A DNA stretch of 61,400 nt from a virus. This document shows positions 8,221 to 15,802 of this stretch, one piece after another; positions within the stretch are counted from its first letter, which is position 1, and each line of letters starts with the position of its first letter. The notes under the pieces are model-generated. The model was not told the DNA's origin. It saw nothing but the letters and a program-made list of their open reading frames with translations, and made no database searches. The stretch covers positions 1 through 61,400 of IMG/VR virus record IMGVR_UViG_3300009502_000053; one strand, 5' to 3'. The position numbers were made by a program, and so were the translations under genes.

Positions 8221-9073
8221 AAGATTGATAATTTTTCTGTTATGTTTTCATTATATTTTATTATTAATAAGTTTATATTATTTTCCCTACAAAATTTTTC
8301 TTTTATATTAAATCTATTCTTATTTATGTTAAATTCGTTTATACCACCAAAATACTTGTTAGGTTCGTAATGCTGAATTCCGTTATATTCAACACATGTA
8401 TTATAATCTATTAAATAGAAATCAAATCTTAATTTTGCTTTATATTTACAATTTTCAAATGTTTTTTGAGGTTGAGTTTTAAATAATTTCTTATTTCTTT
8501 CTCACCCTTACTTTCATTACAAATAGGACAACCTGAATTTCTAAGATGATGATTTGCTTTTTGCTTAAAAATACCATGTTTTTTACATATAATTTTTACA
8601 TATCTTTTTGATCCAGTATAATTTACTAAACTATAATCATATAGATTATTATGAATGATTTTTGATTTTTCTATAAATTTTTCAGTTGTTGATTTTTTAC
8701 TTTCTTTGAAACATTTTATACAACCTTGGCCTTTCATATGAACATCTGGTCTTTGTTCAAAATCACCATGTGTTTTACAAGATATAATAACTTTAGTTTT
8801 ATTATCAACTATACTAACTTTATCATAATTATAAATGTTTTTATGAATTTTATTGGATCTTTCTATAAATTTTTCAGTTGTTAAAAGGCAACATTTTGGA
8901 CAACCACGACCTTGTGTATGTGAGTGAGCAAGTTGTTCAAATTCTCCGCAAGTAGGGCATATTATTTTGATGAATGTTCTAGTGTTTTTATACTCAACTA
9001 AACTATAATCATATTTATTATTATGTATATTTTTACATTTTTCAATAAACTCTTCATTGGTCAACTTCTTCAT
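8211..9073 (-). pseudogene. Frameshifted homing-nuclease-like gene (KYDYS repeats plus nuclease domain)
   Basis: The intact part (8429-9073) encodes three repeats of the pattern I-H-x-N-x-Y-D-Y-S...V...C..HG.F.Q, each with paired Cys, a DUF723-like DNA-binding repeat seen in phage nuclease genes. The frame then runs into a stop, while the next frame continues from about 8450 to a TGA at 8211-8213 with the nuclease domain (LRFDFYLIDYNTCVEYNGIQ). A one-base change therefore split the gene. The key motif reads EYNG where intact relatives have EYDG, so the catalytic Asp is also lost. Both defects suggest decay. Confidence 0.75.
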
Positions 9074-9121
9074 AAAACTTTTATATTTTATTTGTATATA
9101 TAAAGAAAAAAATATAACATT

Positions 9122-9382
9122 ATGCCAAAATCAAAACATAGACTTAAGCACAAAATTAGACTGAATGATTATAAGTCGACTAAGAAGAAAGAGCAAGAGT
9201 TGTTTAAAAAGAAAATGATTGATAATTATATTAAAATGCAACAGGAAAAACTTGCAAATCAAGAAGCTCACACTTCAACTGAAGAGGTTTCTGGTCCAGA
9301 TATTAACCTTGATGAATTGAACATGGTTTCAGGATCTGGTGGTGAAAGTGGTCAAACTGAAAATATTATAGATGTTGAATGA
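9122..9382 (+). CDS. Small protein, basic N-terminus and acidic C-terminus
   Basis: 86 residues. The first 45 are strongly basic (SKHRLKHKIRLNDYKSTKKK); the last 35 are acidic and Gly/Ser-rich. The design could suit an internal or nucleic-acid-binding protein, but no family is recognised. It follows a TATATATAAAG box at about 9093 and overlaps the next gene by 4 bases (ATGA). Confidence 0.6.
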   Translation: MPKSKHRLKHKIRLNDYKSTKKKEQELFKKKMIDNYIKMQQEKLANQEAHTSTEEVSGPDINLDELNMVSGSGGESGQTENIIDVE

Positions 9383-10434
9383 TAACAATAACTAATAAAT
9401 CCATTTATGTTAGTGAATTTCCTATTTCTTCTTTATCTTCTTTGGATAAAGTAGAAAAAATTCCTATTGAAGAGATTGTAAATTTCTTATCAGATAATGT
9501 TGAATTAGGTGAGAGTGTAACTTTTAAAAGATTATTTGAAATTGTATCAGGTAATCTTTTAAAGTTTAACGAAATATTTTATTCAGCATTAGGTGGTTAT
9601 ACACTTGAACCTTATTTACAAGAAATTGAGAATAATCCAAATGAAACTAATGAATTTGATTATCTTGAAGCTCACTGGTTTTGCGATAAATATGATGATG
9701 AGTTGAATATATGTCCATCACTTCATGGCGTATCTACAAAAGATGAAATTACATATGCTCTTGATTTTACCTCACTTAATAATCTTAAAGATTGTAATGT
9801 AAAAATAAATGAAGCTGTTGATATTTATGATTATAGCAAAGTTAAGGACAAAGGTGAAGAAGTTATAGATGCTAAAGATTTTACAATAAATTTGGGTAAT
9901 AAAGCATTTACACTTTTTGAATTATTTAATGGAATTTTCTACGAAATTTCTTTTCATGGCGGACCTCAAGAGAAAAAGGAGCGAGAAGTGGAAATGATGG
10001 ATTCAATTGATGAAGTTAAAGAAAATTTAGAAGATTATGATTCTGAAAAATATATAACTTTTGAAGAAATGTTAGAAGAGTTTGATGCAAAAGATAAATA
10101 TCTTGTTAAATATGAAGAACTTAGAGACAGAGTAGAAAAAGATAGAATCACAAACAAGAAAAACTTAATTAAATTAAAAAATTGTTTGATAGAAAAACTT
10201 AAAATTTATGATCTTATTGAAAAGTCAGAATCTAATGAAGATTTACAACAATACTATAAGAAATTGACTGATATTGAATATGATATGCAAATATTATATG
10301 GAGAAGAAGAAGATATTACTTATCATAGATTTTGGGATACACCTAAATGTACTTGTCCAAAGATAGATAATTTAGAATTGTATCCTTCTAAAGATCCTAT
10401 ATTTGATAAAAATTGTCCAATACATAAGAAATGA
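9379..10434 (+). CDS. Unknown acidic 351-residue protein with Cys/His C-terminus
   Basis: Acidic throughout, with a charged coiled-coil-like region at about residues 205-300. The last 35 residues hold CTCPK and NCPIHKK, a possible small metal site. The start overlaps the upstream gene by 4 bases, a translational-coupling arrangement. No catalytic motif is visible. Confidence 0.65.
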   Translation: MITITNKSIYVSEFPISSLSSLDKVEKIPIEEIVNFLSDNVELGESVTFKRLFEIVSGNLLKFNEIFYSALGGYTLEPYLQEIENNPNETNEFDYLEAHWFCDKYDDELNICPSLHGVSTKDEITYALDFTSLNNLKDCNVKINEAVDIYDYSKVKDKGEEVIDAKDFTINLGNKAFTLFELFNGIFYEISFHGGPQEKKEREVEMMDSIDEVKENLEDYDSEKYITFEEMLEEFDAKDKYLVKYEELRDRVEKDRITNKKNLIKLKNCLIEKLKIYDLIEKSESNEDLQQYYKKLTDIEYDMQILYGEEEDITYHRFWDTPKCTCPKIDNLELYPSKDPIFDKNCPIHKK

Positions 10435-10566
10435 GAAAAGAAACTAAGTTTTTTTTTTAAATTATTTGCAGGATCATTTTTAATTATATTAATTTTGTCT
10501 GGATTTAGTATGTTTTTTATTAGTGCTGCTGTTATTGGTATTATACTTGCTTATTATATAAAATAA
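10431..10566 (+). CDS. Small hydrophobic protein interrupted at a T10 run
   Basis: An ATG overlapping the upstream stop begins MRKETKFFF, then a run of ten T leads to TAA. With nine T the frame would continue KLFAGSFLIILILSGFSMFF to a TAA at 10564-10566, giving one coherent 44-residue membrane protein. Either the gene is broken by one extra T, the base count is an error, or polymerase slippage on the run restores the frame in some transcripts. Confidence 0.4.
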
Positions 10567-10580
10567 AAATTTTAAAAAAT

Positions 10581-10736
10581 ATGAAATTCGAACATGCAAA
10601 CTTCTTATCTTGCTTTTTTGGTGGAGTGTTATTAGGCTCAATGATTTACAATTTGCCTGGAGCAATTGTTGGCGGAATTGTTGGTGCAATTGTTGGTATA
10701 CTTTCTAATCGTAAATATAAAAAAGTTAATGAATAA
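10581..10736 (+). CDS. Small glycine-rich membrane protein
   Basis: 51 residues: MKFEHANFLSCFFGGVLLGS, then a second hydrophobic stretch with repeated IVGG/IVGA, then a basic end NRKYKKVNE. Two short membrane segments of the glycine-zipper kind are likely. It overlaps the next gene by 8 bases. It resembles small holin or inner-membrane proteins only in size. Confidence 0.55.
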   Translation: MKFEHANFLSCFFGGVLLGSMIYNLPGAIVGGIVGAIVGILSNRKYKKVNE

Positions 10737-10914
10737 ACTGGATAGAGATTTGATGGAATTTCATATAGTTATGAAAGATGTTTTTGGATCTTTTGATATT
10801 CTTAATGATATAGAATATGAAGATTTACCAGCAGTATATCAATTTGCTAAAATAATTTTGAATTATACAAAAATGACGGAAGCCTTAAAAGAATTAAAAA
10901 ATGTAGTTATTTAA
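10729..10914 (+). CDS. Small helical protein of unknown function
   Basis: 61 residues from the ATG at 10729 (MNKLDRDLMEFHIVMKDVFG). I prefer this to upstream starts because it overlaps the previous stop, as most genes here do. Acidic and helical, no motif. Its end overlaps by 21 bases the end of the nuclease gene on the other strand. Confidence 0.5.
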   Translation: MNKLDRDLMEFHIVMKDVFGSFDILNDIEYEDLPAVYQFAKIILNYTKMTEALKELKNVVI

Positions 10915-11760
10915 AATAGGGTGTATCTTATTTATTTCTGTATATTTTATACGCAAAAGATTAATATTATTATTTTTTGCGTATAAATTTTTTAAATTGT
11001 CTTTTTTTATTGTTTCTTTATATTCTTTTTCTCCGCCAAAAAATTCAATAGGTTTAAAATGTTGTATTCCATCATATTCAATTAGTATGTTATATTTTGG
11101 TAAATAAAAATCATATCTTAATTTTATTTTATTTTTACAATTATCAAAACATTTTTGAGGTAAAAATTCTATATTTTTTTCTATAAAATATTTTTTTATT
11201 TTATTTTCACCTTCACTGAATCCAGAAAGTTCTGGTGGTGTTTTAAAATGATATCTTGGTAGTTGCTCGTAAGTTATATCATTATAAACTATTTTAATTT
11301 TAGTTAGTTTATTTACATATTTAGTTAATGAATAATCATATTTGTTTCCGTATAATTTTTTTGATTCTTCAATAAAATCTAATGTTGTTTTATTATTTAC
11401 TATTTTTTCAGGACAGCATCCTCTTAAATGCATATCTGGTGTTTGAGTGTAAATAGTATTATTAAAAATAATTTTTACTTTGGAATATCTATTTTTATAA
11501 CTTACTAGTGAATAATCATATCTGTCACCGTGAATTTTTTTAGAATTTATTATGAAAATTTCTGTGTTAGTTTTTAGTACCTTATTTTCTGGACAAAATC
11601 CAGATAAATGATATGATGGAACTTGATTGTATATTTCGTTATTGTATAATATCTGCACCTCTATCATACAATTTTTATAATCAACTAATGAATAGTCATA
11701 TTTATCACCATGAATCAATTTAGCTTTATCTATAAAATCTTTAGTTGTCAATCTTTTCAT
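10894..11760 (-). CDS. Homing-nuclease-like protein, three KYDYS repeats and a Vsr-type nuclease domain
   Basis: 288 residues. Three repeats of the HGDKYDYSLVDYKN type (about residues 17-65, 72-115, 127-170) are followed by a nuclease domain with LRYDFYLPKYNILIEYDGIQ and FFGGEKEYKETIKKDNLKN; the Asp and Glu-Tyr-Asp resemble the Vsr/EDxHD active site. The repeats lack the Cys pairs seen in the relatives at 31079 and 50119. The gene start overlaps a small MerR-like DNA-binding gene by 20 bases. Probably a free-standing homing endonuclease. Confidence 0.75.
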   Translation of the reverse strand: MKRLTTKDFIDKAKLIHGDKYDYSLVDYKNCMIEVQILYNNEIYNQVPSYHLSGFCPENKVLKTNTEIFIINSKKIHGDRYDYSLVSYKNRYSKVKIIFNNTIYTQTPDMHLRGCCPEKIVNNKTTLDFIEESKKLYGNKYDYSLTKYVNKLTKIKIVYNDITYEQLPRYHFKTPPELSGFSEGENKIKKYFIEKNIEFLPQKCFDNCKNKIKLRYDFYLPKYNILIEYDGIQHFKPIEFFGGEKEYKETIKKDNLKNLYAKNNNINLLRIKYTEINKIHPILNNYIF

Positions 11761-11896
11761 TTTTACCTTTTATTTTATCAAAATAGATATATCTACCTGA
11801 AGGTGTTTTATCTATTTTAATCAACCCTTTTTTAACCCAATTACAGAGTGTATTTCTTGTTATTTGGTATTTATCCATTATTTCTTTTGCTTTCAT
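11741..11896 (-). CDS. Small MerR-like helix-turn-helix protein
   Basis: 51 residues: MKAKEIMDKYQITRNTLCNW, then VKKGLIKIDKTPSGRYIYF. This is the helix-turn-helix plus wing of MerR-type and IS607-resolvase-type DNA-binding domains with nothing after it. The last 20 bases overlap the start of the homing-nuclease gene, so the two are coupled. Upstream on the minus strand are TATTTATATATAC and tandem 10-base repeats (11931-11950), possible binding sites. Confidence 0.6.
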   Translation of the reverse strand: MKAKEIMDKYQITRNTLCNWVKKGLIKIDKTPSGRYIYFDKIKGKNEKIDN

Positions 11897-11930
11897 ATTG
11901 TATATATAAATATTTTTTATTGGTTTTTGT

Positions 11931-11950
11931 ATATTTTAGTATATTTTAGT
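11931..11950. repeat. Tandem 10-base repeats upstream of the MerR-like gene
   Basis: Two exact copies of ATATTTTAGT (11931-11940 and 11941-11950) followed by ATAAAAGTTT. They lie 35-54 bases upstream of the MerR-like start and could be iterated operator sites. AT-rich chance similarity is possible. Confidence 0.3.
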
Positions 11951-12010
11951 ATAAAAGTTTAATATTTTTAATTTATTTTTATTTAATATATAAAAGAAAA
12001 GTTGTCTTTA

Positions 12011-12496
12011 ATGAAGTATCTTAGATATTTTGAGGAATTAAAAATTAATCATAAGCGAGAACCTATTGATATAATAATGGATACTTATTTTGAAAGTGCA
12101 TTATGGTCTGTAGAGGATAAAGATGAAGATTTTAAATATAAAACCATTCACGATTTTTCTGATCAAGCGAGGAATCAAGCAAAAGAAGAAATTAAATGGT
12201 TTCTTGATAATGCTGGTGATGTATTTAGTGAAATTTTGAATACTGAAATTGGTCATGATTTGTGGTTATCAAGAAATGGTCACGGATCAGGATTTTTTGA
12301 TAGAGCTGGTTATGAAGAAGACGATGCGGATTTTTTAATGGATTTAGCACGAATTCTTGGTGAAATATATTTGGAAATTGGTGATGATGATAAAATTTAT
12401 TTTATTGGAGGTTCTGAAAAATATAAAGATTTTGATCTTGATAAATATTTTGAAGATGTAAAATTAAAAAAGGCGAAAAAGAAATATAATATATGA
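12011..12496 (+). CDS. Leader-tagged acidic protein
   Basis: 161 residues from ATG 12011; an in-frame TTG at 12002 is less likely because the leader MKYLRYFEE would then not be terminal. The predicted cut is after Phe-Glu-Glu. The body is acidic, with a region (EIGHDLWLSRNGHGSGFFDR) that resembles a conserved patch of uncharacterised phage proteins. It ends KKKYNI and overlaps the next tagged gene by 4 bases. Confidence 0.75.
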   Translation: MKYLRYFEELKINHKREPIDIIMDTYFESALWSVEDKDEDFKYKTIHDFSDQARNQAKEEIKWFLDNAGDVFSEILNTEIGHDLWLSRNGHGSGFFDRAGYEEDDADFLMDLARILGEIYLEIGDDDKIYFIGGSEKYKDFDLDKYFEDVKLKKAKKKYNI

Positions 12497-12969
12497 TAAC
12501 AAAGTTTAGATTATTTGAAAATGAGGATAGTTTTGACTATACAGGCAGGTATTTAAAATTGAAAATATTAAAAAATGGAAATCTTAAAATAGTTTTAACT
12601 CCTGATGGTAAAGAAGAAATAGCTGACAATCCTAATTTTAATATTTTTTCTTTTTCTGAACTCTTTGATGATATTAGAGCAAGTTCTGATTTATTATATA
12701 TTGAGGATATTAGTGGATTTGATTTGGGTGTGTTATCTGAAGCACCTGCAATTACAGATGGATATTATTACGATGATGATGGCGAATTCACTGATTATGA
12801 TAATATAGAAAACTCTGAGATATTTTATTACCCTAATTATAATATTAAAGATTTTACAAAAGAATTGTATGAAAATGGATTTGTTATATTCGTTACAAAT
12901 GGTAAAAATACTCCAGAAGAAGTTGAGGAAATTAAGAATAAAAGAGAGATAAATAAGTATAATCTGTGA
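12493..12969 (+). CDS. Leader-tagged acidic protein
   Basis: 158 residues. The leader MITKFRLFE-N places Leu-Phe-Glu at positions 7-9. The body is strongly acidic and Tyr/Asp-rich (YYYDDDGEFTDYDNIE), with no enzyme motif. It ends INKYNL although no gene starts at that stop, which argues against the tail being only a side-effect of the next start site. Confidence 0.75.
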   Translation: MITKFRLFENEDSFDYTGRYLKLKILKNGNLKIVLTPDGKEEIADNPNFNIFSFSELFDDIRASSDLLYIEDISGFDLGVLSEAPAITDGYYYDDDGEFTDYDNIENSEIFYYPNYNIKDFTKELYENGFVIFVTNGKNTPEEVEEIKNKREINKYNL

Positions 12970-12975
12970 TTTAAT

Positions 12976-13008
12976 TTTGTTATTTAAATTTTTATCCTTA
13001 TCTTTGTA
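12976..13008 (+). promoter_or_regulatory. Bacteroidetes-type promoter (TTTG, 19 bp, TATCTTTG)
   Basis: TTTG at 12976-12979 and TATCTTTGTA at 12999-13008 match the primary-sigma consensus of Bacteroidetes (TTTG, 17-23 bp, TAnnTTTG). It faces the HNH gene starting at 13032. Near-identical -7 regions occur at 17162-17171 and 26151-26160. Confidence 0.65.
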
Positions 13009-13031
13009 TCATAATTCTAATACACCACACA

Positions 13032-13487
13032 TTGGAAACAATCACATATTATAAATCGTCAACTGGTAGTACAAGATTTAATCATATTATTTACAATGAA
13101 GACATTTCTTGTAAATCCCAATCTGCTCTTATTCTTTTAAATGAATTTTTAAGAGAACTTGATGAAGACTTCTTGCGAGAGGAAAAAGAATTACAATATT
13201 ATCTGAATAAAAGGTGGACATTTTTAGCAAAACATAAGCGTAGACATGGAGCTTTAAGTTGTCATTATTGTGGCAAAACACATTTGGAGATTGGTTATAG
13301 GAGTGCTAAAATGTGTGAAAAGAATAATAGAAATCCAAGATTAGCAACAATTGATCACGTTAAACCAGTTAGTTCTGGTATTGACAAATTGGATGAATCT
13401 AATTGGGTTGTTTCTTGTAAAAAATGCAACAATAGAAAAGGCTCAAAAAGTTATGATGAATTTAAGAAAAACCAATTGAGAAAATAA
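13032..13487 (+). CDS. HNH endonuclease
   Basis: 151 residues. The C-terminal half has the HNH/zinc layout: LSCHYCGKTHLEIG, then LATIDHVKPVSSGIDKL with the catalytic His, then VVSCKKCNNRKGSKS with the second Cys pair and Asn. The best start is TTG at 13032, about 17 bases past the expected transcription start of the upstream promoter; no ATG lies before the domain. Probably a homing endonuclease or mobile nuclease expressed early from a host-type promoter. Confidence 0.75.
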   Translation: METITYYKSSTGSTRFNHIIYNEDISCKSQSALILLNEFLRELDEDFLREEKELQYYLNKRWTFLAKHKRRHGALSCHYCGKTHLEIGYRSAKMCEKNNRNPRLATIDHVKPVSSGIDKLDESNWVVSCKKCNNRKGSKSYDEFKKNQLRK

Positions 13488-13509
13488 GACTATATGAAAT
13501 AAAAACAAT

Positions 13510-13755
13510 ATGAGAAAAATATATTTTACTTCTGATCTTCACTTTCAGGACGAAAGACTAAATCTATATTCAAGAGATTTAGTCTTTCGTAATTCAAAAG
13601 AGTGTGATGATCATATAATCAAAATTTGGAATGAAAAGATAAACAAGGAAGATTTAGTAATTCTTGTTGGTGATATTTCTATGACCAGAGACGGACTACA
13701 TTATTTGTCTGAACTAAATGGTGAAAAATGGCTTGTTAAGAGCACCAATTTATGA
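13510..13755 (+). CDS. Truncated metallophosphoesterase N-terminus
   Basis: 81 residues. It begins MRKIYFTSDLHFQDERLNLY, with the Asp-x-His of calcineurin-type phosphoesterases, and continues to LVGDIS (second metal motif, Gly-Asp). It stops just after EKWLVK, where relatives continue with the GNHD motif, so the last two thirds are missing. The junction runs into the deoxyribosyltransferase-like gene, indicating a deletion fusion. Probably inactive. A 16-bp hairpin lies within it. Confidence 0.6.
   Translation: MRKIYFTSDLHFQDERLNLYSRDLVFRNSKECDDHIIKIWNEKINKEDLVILVGDISMTRDGLHYLSELNGEKWLVKSTNL
13550..13590 (+). repeat. Perfect 16-bp inverted repeat inside a gene
   Basis: Bases 13550-13565 (ACGAAAGACTAAATCT) are the exact reverse complement of 13575-13590, with a 9-base loop. 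It lies within the phosphoesterase fragment, at codons between the first and second metal motifs. No U-tract follows, so it is not an obvious terminator. Confidence 0.65.
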
Positions 13756-14191
13756 TAAAACTTTTGATAATGAGGATGATCTTGCAATATTTTTGGCTGG
13801 GCCTATTCAAGGTGCACCTGATTGGCATGATGAATTTATTCAGAAATTAAAAGAAAAATTAAAGAATACTGTGTTAAATAGAAATATTCTTATATGTTCA
13901 CCAAAAAGAACTGAAATAGATCATACAAATTTTGAATACAATGAACAAGTTGATTGGGAGTCTTTTCATTTGAATAAAGCTTCAAAAAATGGAGTTGTTG
14001 TTTTTTGGCTGGCTAATGAAAAAGAAAAAGTGACTGGTAGATGTTATGCACAAACAACTAGATTTGAAATTGGAGAATGGTGGGCTAAAGGTCAATCTAT
14101 AAAGGACTTTAATATTGTTGTTGGTTCAGAAGAAAATTTTGATGGTTTGAAATATATTTCTAAAAAATTCACAGATTTTATGATAAAATAA
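13718..14191 (+). CDS. Nucleoside 2-deoxyribosyltransferase-like protein
   Basis: 157 residues. The pattern IFLAGPIQGAPDWHDEFIQK near residues 24-43, a middle ILICSPKR, and GVVVFWLANEKEKVTGRCYAQTTRFEIGEWW match nucleoside 2-deoxyribosyltransferase-like proteins, with the catalytic-type Glu in RFEIGEW. The first 12 residues come from sequence overlapping the phosphoesterase fragment in another frame, so the native start may be lost; an internal start is possible. The end abuts a nuclease-gene remnant. Both edges look like deletion joints. Phage relatives act in nucleotide scavenging or modification. Confidence 0.65.
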   Translation: MVKNGLLRAPIYDKTFDNEDDLAIFLAGPIQGAPDWHDEFIQKLKEKLKNTVLNRNILICSPKRTEIDHTNFEYNEQVDWESFHLNKASKNGVVVFWLANEKEKVTGRCYAQTTRFEIGEWWAKGQSIKDFNIVVGSEENFDGLKYISKKFTDFMIK

Positions 14192-14421
14192 TAATTGAAA
14201 ATGCAAAATCTATTGATTATATATTTGAAGGTAAAAATAAAGTATATTTTCCTGATTATTATTTACCAGATTATAATTTGATAGTAGAAATTAAAAGTAG
14301 TTATACTTATGATTATGAAAAAGTTCAGAATGAAGCAAAAAAAGAAGCCGCTATAAATAACGGCTACAATTTCATCTTTATAATTGATAAAGATTATACA
14401 GAATTTTTAACTATGTTATAA
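14172..14421 (+). pseudogene. Remnant of a homing-nuclease C-terminal domain
   Basis: A start-less frame reads FYDKIIIENAKSIDYIFEG, then YFPDYYLPDYNLIVEIKSSY and YNFIFIIDKDYTEFLTML, ending with TAA at 14419-14421. This closely matches the C-terminus of the 15803-16936 protein (FYDKILIEKPKSIIYDF...), including the PD...E-x-K nuclease residues. Its first bases overlap the end of the deoxyribosyltransferase frame. It is the tail of a deleted nuclease gene. Confidence 0.65.
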
Positions 14422-15759
14422 TGGTTTTTTTGGTTTAATTTCCTCTGAAAATTCTGGCATTTCACCTTTTTTAGGTTCTCCTAATTTCTTTTTCTTCTCA
14501 CCACCTGAAGGTAGTTCGGAAATTAATCGATCTACGTCAGGATAAATTTGCTGATCTGCATCCGTGTTATAATTAATATTGAAATAATCTTTAAAATTTA
14601 ATAAATCATTATTTCTTAATAAATACTCACGGTTAACTTTTAATATTTCATCTAGGAAATTTGATAATTTATCAACTTCACTATTATATAAATCAACTGT
14701 AGTTTCATTGAAAATACCTATTGGTTTTTTCTTTTTCTTATTAAAAGAACTTAATATTAGTTTGAATAGATATTCAATTTTATTGTCAGATTTAATTAAT
14801 TCAATTGTTTTTTGATTTTTTAATAAAAATGTATTAATTCTAAATTTATCTTCAGTGAAGAACTCAGGAATAGACAAATTCCAATCCTTTAATTCCTTTT
14901 TAATATTATCAATATATTCATTGAATATTGAAGAAATCATTTCAATATATAATTCATCTTTTGTTATTTCTTTTAACTTTAATTTTTGTAAATCAACAAG
15001 TTGTAAAAATTCTAAGAAATTTAATAGTATCAGAGAATAAGTTTCTAAATATTCAGTTTTATTATCTAACACCATTTTTTCATATGATGGATTTAGTATT
15101 TCAAATGAAAATTCATCATTTCCATTAATTCTAATGATTATTTTTTCTAAATTATCATTAAAATCATACATTAAGAAAGAATTCTCTAAATTAGGATTCA
15201 ATATTTTATAGAAGAAATATGCGAAATTATTTTCACCAAATACAAAATCTAAATCTTTTTCTGATGTGTGTAAAAACAAATTGATAATTTCTAATTGCTT
15301 TTCGTTTAATTTGCCCCTGAAAATTACTGGTAATGAATCAACATTGAACATTTTTGAATATTCAACTATTTCAGAGTAGTTATATTTATATTTTGTACCT
15401 TTAACAATGCAAGTTAGAATTAAATTATTTAATGGTGTTTTTTTATATTCAATATGTGCTGGTTGATGATCTGGAAAGTATTCAAAACAGAACCACCAAT
15501 TTGTTGATAATAAATTTGTTACATAGTCTGGTAGTGAATGAAGATATTGGAAAGCGAAATTAAAAAATTGTTGTATTGCTAAATCTACAAAATTTAATGG
15601 TTCACTATTCAAACTTTTTGTTTTTATATCAAATTTTTGTCCTGTCCATCTAACGAAAATTTGAGCGCCCTGTATATCTTCATAGACAAGCAATTCTTTA
15701 TTTTGTAATAATTCTATTAAATTATCTGGTTGATTATTAAGTTTAACTATCTGTGTCAT
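14416..15759 (-). CDS. Unknown protein, possibly a divergent RNA/DNA ligase-like fold
   Basis: 447 residues. Early segments recall nucleotidyltransferase ligases: YEDIQGAQIFVRWTG at about 26-40 sits where motif I (EKxDG/EKxHG) would be, WWFCFEYFPDHQPAHIEY at about 88-105 looks like motif III, and EKIIIRI plus FEILNPSYE like motifs IV-V. The motif-I Lys that forms the nucleotide adduct is absent (Asp instead), so if related it is inactive or altered. The C-terminal 40 residues are a Lys/Glu/Pro-rich tail. Unassigned otherwise; low confidence in the fold. Confidence 0.65.
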   Translation of the reverse strand: MTQIVKLNNQPDNLIELLQNKELLVYEDIQGAQIFVRWTGQKFDIKTKSLNSEPLNFVDLAIQQFFNFAFQYLHSLPDYVTNLLSTNWWFCFEYFPDHQPAHIEYKKTPLNNLILTCIVKGTKYKYNYSEIVEYSKMFNVDSLPVIFRGKLNEKQLEIINLFLHTSEKDLDFVFGENNFAYFFYKILNPNLENSFLMYDFNDNLEKIIIRINGNDEFSFEILNPSYEKMVLDNKTEYLETYSLILLNFLEFLQLVDLQKLKLKEITKDELYIEMISSIFNEYIDNIKKELKDWNLSIPEFFTEDKFRINTFLLKNQKTIELIKSDNKIEYLFKLILSSFNKKKKKPIGIFNETTVDLYNSEVDKLSNFLDEILKVNREYLLRNNDLLNFKDYFNINYNTDADQQIYPDVDRLISELPSGGEKKKKLGEPKKGEMPEFSEEIKPKKPL

Positions 15760-15802
15760 ATTATTCTTTTGTTTTTTGAATTTTATTTACTTTATATATT
15801 AA

